From the NCBI GenBank assembly GCA_018267825.1, contig JAFDXR010000015.1, forward strand, positions 39,033-103,032: a stretch of 64,000 nt of DNA. The letters run 5' to 3'. Source of the stretch: Bacteroidota bacterium. GTDB taxonomy: Bacteria > Bacteroidota > Bacteroidia > B-17B0 > Aurantibacillaceae. The translations under genes were made by a program, and so were the position numbers. Shown in pieces: positions 7,648 through 22,000 of the stretch; the stretch's first letter is position 1, and every line of letters starts with the position of its first letter. A model generated the notes under the pieces. That model made no database searches. It was not told where the DNA came from and saw only the letters and a list, made by a program, of their open reading frames with translations.

Positions 7648-10600
7648 TTGGCTACATCTTCAAAAAAACAACAGAGAATCAACTTCTCTTCCAACAAATT
7701 CCCGATCGATTATCCAGACTTTCTGGATATCCAGATCAAATCGTTCAAAGATTTCTTTCAATTAGAAACGACCCCTGAAAACCGCAAGAACGAGGGATTA
7801 TTTAAAGTGTTTTCTGAAAATTTTCCAATCTCCGATGCACGAAACAATTTCGTGATTGAGTTTTTGGACTATTTCGTTGATCCGCCACGCTACGCCCTCG
7901 ATGAGTGTATCGAACGCGGATTAACCTATAGCGTACCGTTAAAAGCCAAACTGAAGCTTTACTGTACCGACCCTGAACATGAAGATTTTGAAACCATTGT
8001 GCAGGACGTTTACCTGGGTACTATTCCGTACATGACACCAAAAGGATCTTTCGTGATCAATGGTGCCGAACGTGTGATTGTATCTCAGTTACACCGTTCA
8101 CCAGGCGTTTTCTTCGGACAAAGCCGTCATGCCAATGGAACCAAATTATACAGTGCCCGCGTAATTCCTTTCAAAGGATCATGGATCGAGTTTGCAACCG
8201 ACATCAACAACGTGATGTATGCTTATATCGACCGTAAGAAAAAATTACCGGTTACTACCCTGTTACGCGCTATCGGTTTCGAAAGCGACAAGCAGATTCT
8301 CGAAATTTTCGGCTTAGCCGATGAAGTAAAAGTATCGAAAGCAGGCCTGAAACGCGAAGTAGGACGCCGTCTTGCAGCCCGTGTTCTCAAAACCTGGTTA
8401 GAAGATTTCGTTGACGAGGACACCGGAGAGGTAGTTTCTATCGAGCGTAACGAAGTGATCTTAGACCGCGAAACCATCCTGGAAGATGCACACATCGACC
8501 TGATTGCCGACGCCGGTGTAAAATCAATCATCCTGCACAAAAACGACATCAATACTGCCGATTTCGCTATTATTTACAACACCCTGCAAAAAGACTCAAC
8601 CAACTCTGAAAAAGAAGCCATTGAGTACATCTACCGCTTGCTGCGTAACGCCGAGCCACCAGATGAAGAAACTGCACGTGGTGTGATCGATAAACTCTTC
8701 TTCTCCGACAAACGTTATGATTTAGGAGAAGTAGGACGTTTCCGTATCAACAAAAAATTAGGTATCGATATTCCGATGAATATCCGTGTACTGACCAAAG
8801 AGGACATCATTCTGATCATGAAATACCTGATCGAGCTGATTAACTCTAAAACCGATGTGGATGATATTGACCACTTATCGAACCGCCGTGTGCGTACCGT
8901 AGGTGAGCAGTTATTCTCACAGTTTGGTGTAGGTCTGGCACGTATGGCCCGTACCATCCGCGAACGTATGAACGTGCGCGATAATGAAGTATTTACGCCA
9001 ACCGACTTAATCAACGCCAAAACATTATCATCCGTGATCAACTCGTTCTTCGGAACCAACCAGTTATCACAGTTCATGGATCAAACCAATCCATTATCCG
9101 AGATTACTCACAAACGTCGTTTGTCGGCACTCGGGCCCGGAGGTTTATCCCGCGAGCGTGCAGGTTTCGAGGTGCGTGACGTTCACTACACACACTACGG
9201 TCGTCTTTGTACTATTGAAACACCGGAAGGTCCGAATATCGGTCTGATTTCTTCACTGTGCGTTTACGCCAAAGTGAACAAATTAGGCTTCATTGAAACA
9301 CCTTACCGCAATGTTGAAAATGGTAAACTGGCAGTGAATAAACCGGTGGTTTATTTAACGGCTGAAGAAGAAGATCAGAAAAACATTGCACAAACGAATG
9401 CTGAACTTGACGAAAAAGGAAACTTCATCGGCAAGAAAATCACAGCACGTTACGAAGGCGACTTCCCGATCCTGGAAGCAAACCAGGTTCACCTCATGGA
9501 CGTGGCGCCTAACCAGATTGCATCGATTGCCGCATCACTCATTCCGTTCCTCGAACACGATGATGCCAACCGTGCGCTCATGGGATCGAACATGCAACGT
9601 CAGGCTGTTCCGTTATTACGCCCTCAGGCACCAATCGTTGGTACCGGTATCGAAGCCCGTGTGGCCGAAGACAGCCGTGTACTGATCAATGCCGAAGGCG
9701 AAGGTATTGTTGAATACGTAGATGCACGCGAAATCGTGATCCGTTACAACAGAACCAATGATGAGAAACTGGTAAGCTTCGAAGGTGATGTAAAAACATA
9801 CAAACTCACGAAATTCCAGAAAACCAACCAGAGCACCTGTATCAACCTGAAACCGATCGTTCGTAAAGGCGATAAAGTGTCGAAAGGCCAGGTACTTTGC
9901 GAAGGATACGCTACTCAAAACGGTGAGCTGGCCCTGGGCCGCAATCTGAAAGTAGCGTTCATGCCTTGGAAAGGTTACAACTTTGAGGATGCCATCGTGA
10001 TCTCTGAAAAAATTGTTCGCGACGATATCTTCACATCATTACACATTGACGAATACTCGCTCGAAGTACGCGATACAAAACGTGGTCTGGAAGAGTTAAC
10101 ACCGGATATTCCGAACGTAGCCGAAGAAGCTACCAAAGATCTGGATGAAAAAGGTATTATCCGTGTGGGAGCCGATGTCAAAGAAGGAGATATCCTCATT
10201 GGTAAAATCACACCGAAAGGTGAAACCGATCCTTCGCCGGAAGAAAAACTCTTACGTGCGATCTTCGGTGATAAAGCCGGTGATGTGAAAGATGCATCAT
10301 TACGCGTATCGCCTTCGATCAAAGGTGTGGTAATCGACAAAAAATTATTCTCTCGCGCCATTAAAGATAAAAAAGCGAAAGCAGAAGAAAAACCACTGGT
10401 TGAGAAACTGGATGCAGAACACAACAAACAGGTTGTGGTTCTCAAATACCAATTGGTTGAGAAACTGTTTGAACTGGTGAATGGCCGCACATCTCAGGGT
10501 GTACACAACATTCTTGGGGAAGAGGTAATTACCAAAGGAACAAAATTCACTCAGAAATTACTGGAGAAATTAGACTTCAATGAAGTGAATCCTTCCAACT

Positions 10601-11460
10601 GGACAACCGATAAAGATAAAAACGAACAGATCGAACGTTTGTTACATAACTACATGATCAAATTCAATGATTATTTAGGACAATACAAACGTGAGAAATT
10701 CCAGATCACAGTAGGTGATGAACTACCAACCGGAATTGTACAACTGGCCAAAGTATACATTGCTCAGAAACGTAAGTTGAGAGTAGGTGATAAAATGGCG
10801 GGTCGTCACGGTAACAAAGGTATCGTAGCGCGTATTGTGAAAGAAGAAGATATGCCGTTCCTCGAAGACGGAACACCGGTAGATATCGTACTGAACCCAC
10901 TGGGCGTACCGTCGCGTATGAACCTTGGTCAGATTTACGAAACTGTACTGGCATGGGCAGGTCAGAAACTTGGATTGAAATTCTCAACACCGATTTTCGA
11001 TGGTGCAAGCATGGAACAGATTGATGAGTATACCCAGAAAGCAGGTATTCCGCAGTTTGGCCGTACTTACCTCTACGATGGCGGAACCGGCGAACGTTTT
11101 GACCAACCGGCTACAGTAGGTATTATCTACATGCTGAAACTCGGTCACATGGTTGATGATAAAATGCACGCACGTTCTATCGGTCCATATTCATTAATTA
11201 CGCAACAGCCTTTAGGTGGTAAAGCACAGTTCGGTGGTCAGCGTTTTGGTGAGATGGAGGTATGGGCACTCGAAGCATACGGTGCAGCCAATGTGTTACA
11301 GGAATTATTAACTGTTAAGTCGGATGATGTAATGGGTCGTGCGAAAGCTTACGAAGCCATTGTAAAAGGCGAAAACATTCCAACACCGGGTATTCCTGAG
11401 TCGTTCAACGTGTTACTGCACGAGTTACGCGGCTTAGCCCTGGATGTAACCATGGATTAA
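7648..11460 (+). CDS. rpoB: RNA polymerase beta subunit
   Basis: The 1270-aa product is complete. It opens with [12 protein letters not shown] and ends [15 protein letters not shown]. The start codon is TTG at 7648-7650, unlike every neighbour; no in-frame ATG gives the conserved N-terminus. The rifampicin region is intact ([20 protein letters not shown]). Q475, D478, H488 and S493 correspond to E. coli Q513, D516, H526 and S531, so the allele looks rifampicin-sensitive. [10 protein letters not shown] lies near the active centre. It is followed by rpoC after 108 nt that hold a hairpin. Confidence 0.98.
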   Translation: MATSSKKQQRINFSSNKFPIDYPDFLDIQIKSFKDFFQLETTPENRKNEGLFKVFSENFPISDARNNFVIEFLDYFVDPPRYALDECIERGLTYSVPLKAKLKLYCTDPEHEDFETIVQDVYLGTIPYMTPKGSFVINGAERVIVSQLHRSPGVFFGQSRHANGTKLYSARVIPFKGSWIEFATDINNVMYAYIDRKKKLPVTTLLRAIGFESDKQILEIFGLADEVKVSKAGLKREVGRRLAARVLKTWLEDFVDEDTGEVVSIERNEVILDRETILEDAHIDLIADAGVKSIILHKNDINTADFAIIYNTLQKDSTNSEKEAIEYIYRLLRNAEPPDEETARGVIDKLFFSDKRYDLGEVGRFRINKKLGIDIPMNIRVLTKEDIILIMKYLIELINSKTDVDDIDHLSNRRVRTVGEQLFSQFGVGLARMARTIRERMNVRDNEVFTPTDLINAKTLSSVINSFFGTNQLSQFMDQTNPLSEITHKRRLSALGPGGLSRERAGFEVRDVHYTHYGRLCTIETPEGPNIGLISSLCVYAKVNKLGFIETPYRNVENGKLAVNKPVVYLTAEEEDQKNIAQTNAELDEKGNFIGKKITARYEGDFPILEANQVHLMDVAPNQIASIAASLIPFLEHDDANRALMGSNMQRQAVPLLRPQAPIVGTGIEARVAEDSRVLINAEGEGIVEYVDAREIVIRYNRTNDEKLVSFEGDVKTYKLTKFQKTNQSTCINLKPIVRKGDKVSKGQVLCEGYATQNGELALGRNLKVAFMPWKGYNFEDAIVISEKIVRDDIFTSLHIDEYSLEVRDTKRGLEELTPDIPNVAEEATKDLDEKGIIRVGADVKEGDILIGKITPKGETDPSPEEKLLRAIFGDKAGDVKDASLRVSPSIKGVVIDKKLFSRAIKDKKAKAEEKPLVEKLDAEHNKQVVVLKYQLVEKLFELVNGRTSQGVHNILGEEVITKGTKFTQKLLEKLDFNEVNPSNWTTDKDKNEQIERLLHNYMIKFNDYLGQYKREKFQITVGDELPTGIVQLAKVYIAQKRKLRVGDKMAGRHGNKGIVARIVKEEDMPFLEDGTPVDIVLNPLGVPSRMNLGQIYETVLAWAGQKLGLKFSTPIFDGASMEQIDEYTQKAGIPQFGRTYLYDGGTGERFDQPATVGIIYMLKLGHMVDDKMHARSIGPYSLITQQPLGGKAQFGGQRFGEMEVWALEAYGAANVLQELLTVKSDDVMGRAKAYEAIVKGENIPTPGIPESFNVLLHELRGLALDVTMD

Positions 11461-11468
11461 TAACTTAT

Positions 11469-11514
11469 CCCTTTCCTTGTCATTCCGAGCTTGTCGAGGA
11501 ATCCGGGGAAAGGG
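11469..11514 (+). repeat. Nested palindrome in the rpoB-rpoC gap
   Basis: CCCTTTCC (11469-11476) pairs with GGAAAGGG (11507-11514). Inside is a second imperfect palindrome, ATTCCGAGC...GAGGAAT (11482-11502). TTTATAAA follows. It may be a REP-like intergenic element, or a pause or processing hairpin, since rpoB and rpoC must be made in equal amounts. Confidence 0.55.
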
Positions 11515-11568
11515 TTTATAAAGTTTGCATCACCAGTTCAAGAATTATAAAACATTAAACCAAATACA

Positions 11569-14500
11569 ATGGCTTTAAGAAAAGATAATAAGTTAAAAAG
11601 TAATTTCTCAAAGATCACCATCAGTTTAGCTTCACCCGAAGTTATCCTGCAACGCTCAAGCGGTGAGGTATTGAAACCGGAAACGATCAACTACCGTACC
11701 TATAAGCCTGAGCGCGATGGTCTGTTCTGCGAGCGTATTTTCGGTCCGGTTAAAGATTACGAATGCCACTGCGGTAAATACAAACGTATCCGTTACAAAG
11801 GCATCATCTGCGACCGTTGTGGTGTTGAGGTTACTGAGAAAAAAGTACGTCGTGAGCGTATGGGCCACATCAACCTGGTGGTACCTGTAGCACACATCTG
11901 GTATTTCCGCTCGTTACCAAACAAAATCGGTTACCTGCTGGGCTTACCAACCAAAAAATTAGACATGATCATTTACTACGAGCGTTACGTAGTAATCAAC
12001 GCCGGTGCTGCCGGTGCCAATGGTATTTCTTACCTCGACTTCCTTACAGAAGAAGAGTACCTCAATGTAGTGGATGGTCTGCCAAAAGAAAACGCTTTAT
12101 TAGACGATAACGATCCGAATAAATTCATCGCGAAAATGGGTGCTGAAGCTCTTCAGGATTTATTATCGCGCCTGAACCTCGATGAATTATCGTATGAATT
12201 ACGTCACAAAGCCAATACCGAAACATCTCAGCAACGTAAGAACGAAGCGCTGAAACGTTTACAGGTAATTGAAGCGTTCCGTAATGCCAATGGACACATC
12301 GAAAACAAACCAGAATGGATGATCATTAAAACCGTTCCGGTTATTCCACCAGAACTGCGTCCGTTAGTTCCACTGGATGGTGGTCGTTTCGCAACCTCCG
12401 ATTTAAATGACCTTTACCGTCGTGTGATTATCCGTAACAACCGTTTAAAACGTTTAATCGAGATCAAAGCGCCGGATGTGATCTTACGTAACGAAAAACG
12501 TATGTTACAGGAATCGGTAGATTCATTATTTGACAACTCGCGTAAATCGAATGCTGTGAAAACAGAATCGAACCGCGCCCTCAAATCATTATCCGATTCA
12601 TTAAAAGGTAAACAAGGACGTTTCCGTCAGAACTTACTCGGTAAACGTGTTGACTACTCGGCCCGTTCGGTAATCGTCGTTGGTCCTGAATTGAAATTAC
12701 ATGAGTGCGGTCTGCCGAAAGAAATGGCAGCTGAACTTTTCAAACCATTTATTATCCGTAAAATGATCGAGCGCGGTATTGTAAAAACCGTTAAATCAGC
12801 GAAGAAAATCGTTGACAAAAAAGAGCCGATCGTTTGGGATATTTTAGAAAACGTATTAAAAGGGCATCCGGTAATGTTAAACCGTGCCCCGACACTCCAC
12901 AGATTAGGTATTCAGGCATTCCAGCCGAAACTGATCGAAGGTAAAGCGATCCAGCTGCACCCACTGGTGTGTACTGCGTTCAACGCCGACTTCGACGGTG
13001 ACCAGATGGCGGTTCACGTTCCGTTAGGACATGCCGCAATCCTGGAAACACAGATCCTGATGTTAGCGTCGCACAACATCCTCAACCCGTCTAACGGTGC
13101 TCCGGTTGCCGTACCATCTCAGGACATGGTTCTTGGTTTATATTACTTAACCAAACCAAAACGTAACCTGCCGAATGATGCTGTAAAAGGTGAAGGGAAA
13201 ATTTTCTACAGTGCCGAAGAAGTTGTTATCGCGCTGAACGAAAAACGTGTGGACCTTCATGCCATGATCAAAATCAAGGTCAACAATGCACTGGAAGGCG
13301 ATAAACTGGTTACCAAAGTGATCGAAACAACTGTTGGTCGTGTGATCTTCAATCAGGTAGTACCTTTTGAAGTAGGCTACATCAACGAGTTACTCACTAA
13401 AAAATCATTACGCGATATCATTGGTATGATCCTGAAAAAAACAGGTATGGCTGCTACAGCTAAATTCCTCGATGATATCAAACAATTAGGATTCATGACT
13501 GCATTCCGTGGTGGTCTGTCGTTCAACCTGGGCGATATTCAAACTCCGGCTGAGAAAGTGAAAATCATTAACGATGCACAGGCTCAGGTAGATGAGGTGA
13601 TGGGTAACTATAACATGGGGTTCATTACCAACAACGAACGTTACAACCAGATCATCGATATCTGGACGCATGCCAACTCGCGCGTAACAAAACAGGTGTT
13701 GGATAAACTGAGCACTGATAAACAAGGTTTCAACGCCGTGTATATGATGCTCGATTCAGGAGCCCGTGGTTCTAAAGAACAGATTAAACAGCTGAGCGGT
13801 ATGCGTGGTCTGATGGCAAAACCTCAGAAAGCCGGTGCTACCGGTTCTGAGATCATCGAGAACCCCGTATTATCAAACTTCCGTGAAGGTCTGTCCATCC
13901 TCGAGTACTTTATTTCAACCCACGGTGCCCGTAAGGGTCTGGCGGATACGGCCCTCAAAACAGCGGATGCCGGTTACTTAACCCGCCGTCTGGTTGACGT
14001 AGCTCAGGATGTTATCATTAACGAAAGCGATTGCGGCACATTACGTGGTCTTACCACAACGGCATTGAAAAATAATGACGACGTGGTTGAAAGCTTACGT
14101 GACCGTATCCTTGGCCGTACGGCACTGAATGATGTGTATCATCCGACAAGCGGCGAACTTATTGTAGCCGGTGGCGAAGTGATCACAGAAGATATCGCTG
14201 ATTTAATTGAAGCATCACCAATCGAAACTGTAGAAATTCGTTCGGTATTAACCTGCGAGTCAAAACAAGGTGTGTGTGCAAAATGTTATGGCCGTAACCT
14301 TGCCAACGGACGACTGGTTCAACTGGGTGAAGCTGTAGGTGTAATCGCTGCGCAGTCTATCGGTGAGCCGGGTACACAGTTAACACTCCGTACATTCCAC
14401 GTGGGTGGTACGGCATCGAACGTGGCTGCAGCATCGAGCCTGATCGCCAAATACGATGGTGTTGCTGAAATCGACGAATTACGTACTGTAGAGCGTGTGA

Positions 14501-15864
14501 ACTCGGATGGTGTAAAAGCCAACGTTGTGATCGGCCGTTCAACAGAGGTTCGTATCGTGGATGTAAACACCGGTATCACATTAACAACCGGTAACATTCC
14601 ATACGGTTCTCAATTGTATATCAAACCGGGTGCGAAAGTGAAAAAAGGTGATGTGATCTGTGATTGGGATCCATACAACGCGGTGATCGTGTCTGAATTT
14701 GGTGGTACTGTAGAGTACGAACACATCAAAGAAAACGTGACTTACCGTGAGGAGTCTGATGAGCAGACAGGTTTCCGCGAAAAAGTGATTATTGAATCTA
14801 AGGATAAAACCCTCAACCCACTGATCCGTATCGTGGACAAAAAAGGAGAAAGCCTTAAATCTTATAACATTCCTGTAAATGCACACATCGTGATCAACGA
14901 AGGTGCGAAAATCGAACCAGGTCAGATTTTAGTGAAGATCCCTCGCGTATCTGGTAAAACAGGGGATATTACAGGTGGTTTACCTCGTGTAACTGAGTTG
15001 TTCGAAGCGCGTAACCCAAGCAACCCTGCGGTTGTATCGGAAATCGATGGTATCGTAACATTCGGTAAGATTAAACGTGGTAACCGTGAAGTGATTGTGG
15101 AAGCCAAAACCGGTGAGCAACACCGTTACCTGGTGCCACTGTCTAAACACATCCTCGTACAGGAGAACGACTTCATCCGTGCAGGTGAACCTTTATCAGA
15201 CGGTGCTACATCGCCTGGCGACATCCTTGCTATCAAAGGCCCTACAGCTGTGCAGGAATATCTCGTGAATGAGATCCAGGAGGTTTACCGTTTACAGGGT
15301 CAGAAACTGAACGACAAACACTTTGAAGTAATCGTTCGTCAGATGATGCGTAAAGTGGAAATCGAAGATCCGGGAGATACTATCTTCCTTGAACAACAGC
15401 TGATCAACAAGATCGACTTCATGGAAGAAAACGATAACGTATATGGCAAAAAAGTAGTGGTTGATCCGGGTGATTCAGAAACCCTGAAACGCGGTCAGAT
15501 CATTACCTCGCGTAAACTACGCGACGAGAACTCGGTATTACGCCGTAAGGATAAGAAACTGGTGGAAGCCCGCGATGCGGTGCCTGCAACGGCAACCCCT
15601 ATCCTGCAAGGTATTACACGTGCGTCGTTACAGACTAACAGCTGGATTTCAGCGGCATCGTTCCAGGAAACAACCAAAGTACTGAACGAAGCAGCGGTGA
15701 ACGGTAAGATTGATACGCTGCAGGGTCTGAAAGAAAACGTGATCGTTGGTCACCTGATCCCGGCCGGTACTGGTCTGCGTCAATACGAGAAATTAGTCGT
15801 AGGCAGCAAAGAAGAGTACGAGCGCCTGATGGCTTCGAAAGAAGAGATCGAAGAGGAAGCGTAA
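11569..15864 (+). CDS. rpoC: RNA polymerase beta' subunit
   Basis: The 1431-aa product is full length for Bacteroidota. The N-terminal zinc site is C66, C68, C81, C84 (ECHCG...CDRCG). The catalytic magnesium loop NADFDGD has Asp 474, 476 and 478. The second zinc site is C822, C896, C903 and C906. The C-terminal repeats end at KEEIEEEA. The A-rich leader just ahead of the ATG (AAACCAAATACA) takes the place of a Shine-Dalgarno sequence. A strong terminator follows, ending the secE-rpoC supercluster. Confidence 0.99.
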   Translation: MALRKDNKLKSNFSKITISLASPEVILQRSSGEVLKPETINYRTYKPERDGLFCERIFGPVKDYECHCGKYKRIRYKGIICDRCGVEVTEKKVRRERMGHINLVVPVAHIWYFRSLPNKIGYLLGLPTKKLDMIIYYERYVVINAGAAGANGISYLDFLTEEEYLNVVDGLPKENALLDDNDPNKFIAKMGAEALQDLLSRLNLDELSYELRHKANTETSQQRKNEALKRLQVIEAFRNANGHIENKPEWMIIKTVPVIPPELRPLVPLDGGRFATSDLNDLYRRVIIRNNRLKRLIEIKAPDVILRNEKRMLQESVDSLFDNSRKSNAVKTESNRALKSLSDSLKGKQGRFRQNLLGKRVDYSARSVIVVGPELKLHECGLPKEMAAELFKPFIIRKMIERGIVKTVKSAKKIVDKKEPIVWDILENVLKGHPVMLNRAPTLHRLGIQAFQPKLIEGKAIQLHPLVCTAFNADFDGDQMAVHVPLGHAAILETQILMLASHNILNPSNGAPVAVPSQDMVLGLYYLTKPKRNLPNDAVKGEGKIFYSAEEVVIALNEKRVDLHAMIKIKVNNALEGDKLVTKVIETTVGRVIFNQVVPFEVGYINELLTKKSLRDIIGMILKKTGMAATAKFLDDIKQLGFMTAFRGGLSFNLGDIQTPAEKVKIINDAQAQVDEVMGNYNMGFITNNERYNQIIDIWTHANSRVTKQVLDKLSTDKQGFNAVYMMLDSGARGSKEQIKQLSGMRGLMAKPQKAGATGSEIIENPVLSNFREGLSILEYFISTHGARKGLADTALKTADAGYLTRRLVDVAQDVIINESDCGTLRGLTTTALKNNDDVVESLRDRILGRTALNDVYHPTSGELIVAGGEVITEDIADLIEASPIETVEIRSVLTCESKQGVCAKCYGRNLANGRLVQLGEAVGVIAAQSIGEPGTQLTLRTFHVGGTASNVAAASSLIAKYDGVAEIDELRTVERVNSDGVKANVVIGRSTEVRIVDVNTGITLTTGNIPYGSQLYIKPGAKVKKGDVICDWDPYNAVIVSEFGGTVEYEHIKENVTYREESDEQTGFREKVIIESKDKTLNPLIRIVDKKGESLKSYNIPVNAHIVINEGAKIEPGQILVKIPRVSGKTGDITGGLPRVTELFEARNPSNPAVVSEIDGIVTFGKIKRGNREVIVEAKTGEQHRYLVPLSKHILVQENDFIRAGEPLSDGATSPGDILAIKGPTAVQEYLVNEIQEVYRLQGQKLNDKHFEVIVRQMMRKVEIEDPGDTIFLEQQLINKIDFMEENDNVYGKKVVVDPGDSETLKRGQIITSRKLRDENSVLRRKDKKLVEARDAVPATATPILQGITRASLQTNSWISAASFQETTKVLNEAAVNGKIDTLQGLKENVIVGHLIPAGTGLRQYEKLVVGSKEEYERLMASKEEIEEEA

Positions 15865-15904
15865 AAACCGAAAAGGTATTTTCCGTAACCTTATATTAAC
15901 ATAC

Positions 15905-15938
15905 AAAGCGCCCAATGAAAATCATTGGGCGCTTTTTG
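15905..15938 (+). terminator. Rho-independent terminator after rpoC
   Basis: AAAGCGCCCAATGA (15905-15918) pairs perfectly with TCATTGGGCGCTTT (15922-15935) across a 3-nt loop and ends in a run of Ts. It is the strongest terminator in the first third of the window. Confidence 0.95.
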
Positions 15939-16015
15939 TTTTGGAGGCGGTATAAAAACGTCTGGTGGTTGTTATGTAGTGCTAAAAGCGTAACTTAGAA
16001 TCAACGGAAAAATGC

Positions 16016-16033
16016 AATCCCGATAATGGGATT
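16016..16033. repeat. Small palindrome ahead of the giant beta-helix gene
   Basis: AATCCC-gataat-GGGATT lies 33 nt before the ATG of the next gene. It resembles the TCCCGA/TCGGGA palindrome in the broken tRNA-Gly copy and may be one more member of that family, or simply a leader hairpin. Confidence 0.4.
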
Positions 16034-16065
16034 AAATTTTTGAATATACCTAAATACAAAAAGTG

Positions 16066-19000
16066 ATGAGAACTATAGTAAGCATAGTCTTTCTGTTTGT
16101 GATTACCTTGAATCTGAAAGCTCAGGTGGGAACAAATTTTGACTTTTCGGCGGGGAATATAACGGGCTGGACACTTGAAGAAGGAACCAATACAAACTCC
16201 GGAGCGATGTCTACGGCTTCAGGATACAGTGCTTCAACTGAATATTTTGTAATGACAGCAGGGGCTACCGAACTGAATGGATTTCCCATAACAATGAGTT
16301 CTCCACTTGGAGGCAATTATGTGAGGGTTGGCAAAACAAGCGCAGGAGCGACTGTTTGTAAACTCTCCCGGTCATTTACGGTATCAGCGTCTTCACCTGC
16401 TATTTCTGTGGCATATGCTTTAGTGTTGTATGATGGAGCGCATAATTGCGACGAACAACCCTATTTTTATTTTGCACTCAAAGATGGTTATGGAAATCTA
16501 ATTCCAGGAAGCACTCATTACTCTTCGCCATATAATTCCAGTTGTCCACTTTCAGATCCTCTCCTAACTGCCAATTACAGGGATTGGAGCACACTCTCGT
16601 TTGATCTGTCGGGATACATTGGCTCAGTAGTCACAGTTGAGCTGTATGCCGCTGGATGTGTGCCTTCTGGTCACGCAGGATATTGTTATTTTGATGCCCA
16701 GGCTTGTTCGAATAGTTTTAGTCCCAATTCGTTACTGGCAAATGGTATCAGCTATCCATTACTTTCTTCTCAAAATAGTCTGGCAATATGTGGGAGCAAC
16801 ACTCTCAATATTATAGCGCCACCTGGTGCAGGATCTTATTCCTGGTCTGGTTCGGGAGTTAATGGGGCTACTACACAATCTGTATCTATAACACAAGCCG
16901 GGGTCTATCATTTATATTTTGATAAAGCTTCGGCATGCTCCAATACAACGGCAGTAACATTTAGTGTAGGAGCAATGCCTTCTGTTTCCGTTACGAATAG
17001 TTATTCTGTATGTTCTGGAACAAATGTAGTGCTACATGCTTCCGGAGCATTAAACTACTCCTGGTACCCATTACCGGCAGCATTTTCATCCACGGCTTCC
17101 AGTTCGGCAACCTTTACCCCAACAACGTCAACCACGTTTACTGTTACGGGTACAGCTTCCAACGGATGTTGGGATACCGCATCGGTATATATCGGTGTTT
17201 CTCCTTCTCCGTCATTAGGAGTTTCAGGGAGTACGGTAATTTGTTCAGGAGCATCTGCAACTCTTGTTGCCACTGGTGCAGATACATATACCTGGGTCAC
17301 ATCAGGGACTCAGACAAACTCGATCGTTGTGAGCCCTACAGTGACAACAACTTATGCCTTAAATGGGGCCATAACTTCCAGTGGCTGTACACAAATGAAA
17401 TATATAACACTTGGCGTTCAGAACCCAAGTGTATCGATTAGTCCGGCCAACGTAAATGTATGTACGGGGTCAAGTGTTACTGTTAATGCCACTGGTGCAG
17501 ATACTTATACATGGAGTAATGGTGCAAATGGAAACAGTATTCAAATAAATCCCGTAACAACCACTAATTATACAGTAAATGCAACGAATGCTTGTGGAGT
17601 TTTATCCAATACTTTTGTAGCTCATTCTATACAAACCCCTACAGTTTCAGTCACAGGTCCTGCTTTTGTCTGTGGCTCAAGTTTATTGACTTATAATGCC
17701 ACTGGCGCATCAACATATCAATGGAGTACGAGTGGAGCAAGTGGTGTCTCCAGTGGGTCTGGCCCGTCATATTCCATTAATACGCCTACTGCAACAACCC
17801 AGTTTACAGTGAACTGCACCGGGACTTCAAATGGTTGTTCCTCAAATAAACAATATACGGTAGCAGTTAGTCCTACCCCGACGATAAGCATAAGCGGAGC
17901 TTTAGTTATATGTCCAGGAGCTACAACAACATTGACAGCCGGAGGGGCAGATACCTATACATGGAGCACGGGAGCAACAACGTCATCAGTGGTCCTTTCT
18001 CCAACAGTCAGTACAACGTACACGGTAACAGGAAAAAACTTGATTGGAGGCTGCTCGCAAACAAAAACAATAACAGTAGCAACTTCAGGGGCGATTACAA
18101 TGACGACTACTCCGGCGTTATTAAAAATTTGTCGGGGAGATAGCATCTTGTTTGCTATTAATGGGGCACAGACTGTAAGCTGGAGTAATGGCGCGACTAG
18201 TTATACAACTTATGCAAAGCCAATTGTTACGAAAACCTTTTCAGTCAATGCATCAAGCTCCTGCAATTCATTTACAAGTGCACCGACTGTTACAGTTTCG
18301 ATGAAAGGTGTTTACAAAATAGGTGGCAGCTCACCCGACTTTACCGGTTTGAGGTCAGCAATCAATGCTTTGGCTGGTGGCGTTTGTGGTCCCGTAATTT
18401 TTGATATAAGACCTGGAACATACGTGGACACCTTATCAATCCCCTTAATACCAGGCACTTCAGCGATCAATACTATAACGTTTAGGTCAGAAAATGGAGA
18501 TAGTTCATCGGTTATACTCAGTGATTTTGCAACAGCGTCTTCAGCGGTGTATCATTATGTCTTAGGAACAAAAAAACCAAATTTTTTAATTTTCAGTAAA
18601 TTAACATTTAAACAAAATGTCACCTCTTACTCCGGCTCTTCAGCAAATGGTCCGTACTTGTTTTATTTTGATGAAACAGCTACTTCGGGAAATGCCTATG
18701 TTAGTGTTCAAAATTGCCGTTTTATTGAAAATAACCTGACTGTAAGTGGTATTATTCTAAACGGTCTACAGAATACTCAGACCGGGAATATTAGCAATTG
18801 TTTATTTCAGAATGGAAAGACAGGGATCAATGTAACAAATTGCATGCAATATAATATAACCGGGAACAAGTGCCTTTCGCAAACATATACCGGCATTACG
18901 GCTTTTGGGTTTACAGGCAGTATCGCAAACAATTTTATTCGGAGTTCTTCTTCGACACAAGTATATGGACTTAATTGTATGGGCACGTATACTTTAAGTG

Positions 19001-22000
19001 CAAATCAAATTAATGTCAGTCATGGTGGAGGAATTTATGCAGGTTACAGTAAAGCAGATATCAGAAATAACTTTGTTTTTCTGAATGGAGCAACTTCGGG
19101 ATCCGCAGTCAATTTAGAATATACTAACGCCGGAACGCGAATAGTCTTTAATACAATTCGAATTGCGGCATCAACGAATGTTGTAAATGCCAGTGATGCC
19201 TTTTTCTTCTCTAATGGTTCAACGTCCTTAAATAACAATATTGTTCAAAATCGGGGGCAGGGATATATCTATAAAGTGAGTCTTACTTCTACAATTACAG
19301 CAACAAACAATCGGTTTGAAACGGTTGCGCCTAACTTTGGCTACAGAAATTCAAGCAATTATGCGACGTTTAGTGCATGGAAAGCAGCGTTTTCAACTGA
19401 AGGAAACTCACAGAGTGCCCACACCTTTTTTATAAATGATACAACATATAAAGTTTCAGGCGATTTTATGCTGAATGGTTCGGCTATCCCTGTTTCGGGT
19501 ATTACGAATGATATAGAGGGCCAGCCGAGGAATTCAACTTTTCCGGATATTGGAGCGTATGAGTTCAACCTACAGGCAAATGACGCGTCTGTTAGTTCGT
19601 TTCTTAGTCTTACCGATAGCGTTTTTTGTCAGGGTTTGTTACCGGTTTCTGTGCGCTTAAAAAATTATGGGACTGATACGTTGAAGTCAGCAAAAATTAA
19701 TTGGTCCTTGAATGGAGTTAATCAACCTCAATATAATTGGAGTGGGAGTATAAAGTCCGGAGACTCAACTTCTGTTGCTATTGGATCTGTTATACTTAGC
19801 GGTGGCAGAAAAAACAAATTTGTTGTGAGTTCATCCATGCCCAATAACAATCCGGATCAAAGCACTAATAACGATACATTGACATTGATTCCGGTAAAAA
19901 CGAGACTTTCAGGTACTTATACTATTGGAGGCAGTTCCCCTGACTATCTCTATATAAAGTCAGCGATGGATAGCCTTCAGCGGTATGGCGTTTGTGGGCC
20001 GGTTATTTATAATATTAGAAATGGTGTGTATAATAGCCGTGTTACACTTGCGGGAATTGCCGGATCTTCGGCCGGTAATACAGTAACTCTCCAAAGTGAA
20101 AGCCAGGATAGCTCTCTTGTTGTGATAGCAGATACCGGAGGTTATTTTGGGTTTTCAAATACCAGGAACTTAGTATTTAATCGGTTGACATTCATTCAAC
20201 GTTCTAATTTAAATTATCCGACGATATCTGCCAGTGGTAGCACATCTAATTTGTTAATAAAGAATTGTGTATTTGATATGTCTCTGGGGAATATGGGAAT
20301 TTCCGGAAACATAAGGATCAGTCCAAGTGATACAACATGCCGGCATTTCGTAGTGATCAACTGTGCGTTTAAAAACAAGACAAATATCGAGTTTGGTAGT
20401 GGTGCAACTGCAAATGTTCCCCGTGGAGCTATTGTTTTAAACAGCAAGTTTGAAAATAACGGGTATATAAAAGTAAACGGAATGGACTCCGTTATTCTTT
20501 CCGGCAACAGTTTGATCAATACATCTAGTTATCCTTCTGTGCAAATCTCGAATACATTCCGGCAGATGAACATTTTCAATAACCTGATGTATAGGGCCGA
20601 CGTATCTCTAACTAATCTGGGCGCAAATGCTTTCGCTAAGAATTTTTATAATAACATTTTGGATTCATCTGTGTTACAGATTATTAATACGCCTAAAGTA
20701 AATGTTTACCATAATTTGCTTTCATACAGAAGCGACTCTTCCAGTTTACAAGCACCAATATATTTTAATGGCACGGTTGGACAGCAGAAGGTTCGAAATA
20801 ATATTATTATAAATAGAGGTGGTGGCCCGGCGGTTCGAATTGCAGACATGGGTTTTTCAGGAACTGTGCCACTTGTTTTCGATCATAATGATATTGTTGG
20901 TAAAAGTAGTTTTACAGCATATTTGGTATACAGCAACGTAAATGTTGGTTTGGTGGCCTGGCAACAATCATATAATCAGGATCCGGCGTCTGTAACATTT
21001 ATGCCATCTTTTGCAGGAGCACATGATTTTCACATCAGTAATGACCACCAATTGGACAATTTGGGGGAAGCAAATAGTATAGCAATAAATGATAGAGATA
21101 ATGTCCTGAGAAATACTATTACACCGGATATTGGCCCATATGAATTTAATGGAGTGCAAACAGCAAATGATGCCCAGGCAGTAAGCCTTTTTAGTGTTGG
21201 ATATTATTGCTCGGGAAGCTCTAATTCAATGTATTTGAAGATTAAAAATAACAGCTCTTCACAATTGAATTCACTTATGGTAAATTGGCGAGTTAATGGC
21301 GTTTCTCAAACAACATACACGTGGACTGGTGCCGTCGCATCCGGATCAACAGCTACATTAAGTATTGGCAGTTTTATTGCAACTGGCGCCCAAAATCTCA
21401 CTATAGAGGCAAATGTCTCCATGCCAAATGGAGTTCCGGATACTTTTGCGGGGAATGATACTGTTGCCCTGTCCGGGATTTATCCGAAACTGAATGGTAT
21501 ATATACCGTAGGGGGTACTGGTTGCGATTTTTCATCTATTGATGCTGTTATTGCGGCATTAAATTATAGAGGTATTTGTGGTCAGGTAACATTTCGGTTA
21601 AAATCAGGAATATTCACGACCAGCAATTCAACTATCGATCTTGGATCTATTAATGGAAATACAGTGGTGAACGGCATCACCTTTGAGTCATTCACAGGTA
21701 ATAACTCAGGCACTTATATTGCAGATTCTTATATTAATATTTCTTCTGCAAGTAATATAACATTCCGGAACCTTACTTTTCTCAGGAGTCCGGTAACCCT
21801 GGGTTCTGCCATTAACAAATTAAGGTTTGAGGGAAATGTATTTGACATGGACTATTTATCATCATCAAGTACACCAATACTGACATCTAATAATTACAAC
21901 TATGACGTATCATTTGTAAATAATACATTTAAAAAAGCCTGGAGAGCATTAAATTATACTCAAACCACAGGGGCTACTTATCCAAAGAAACTTTACATTT

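Noticed and set aside
9061..9140. Possible rifampicin-resistance changes in rpoB
   Set aside because: The residues matching E. coli Q513, D516, H526 and S531 are unchanged.
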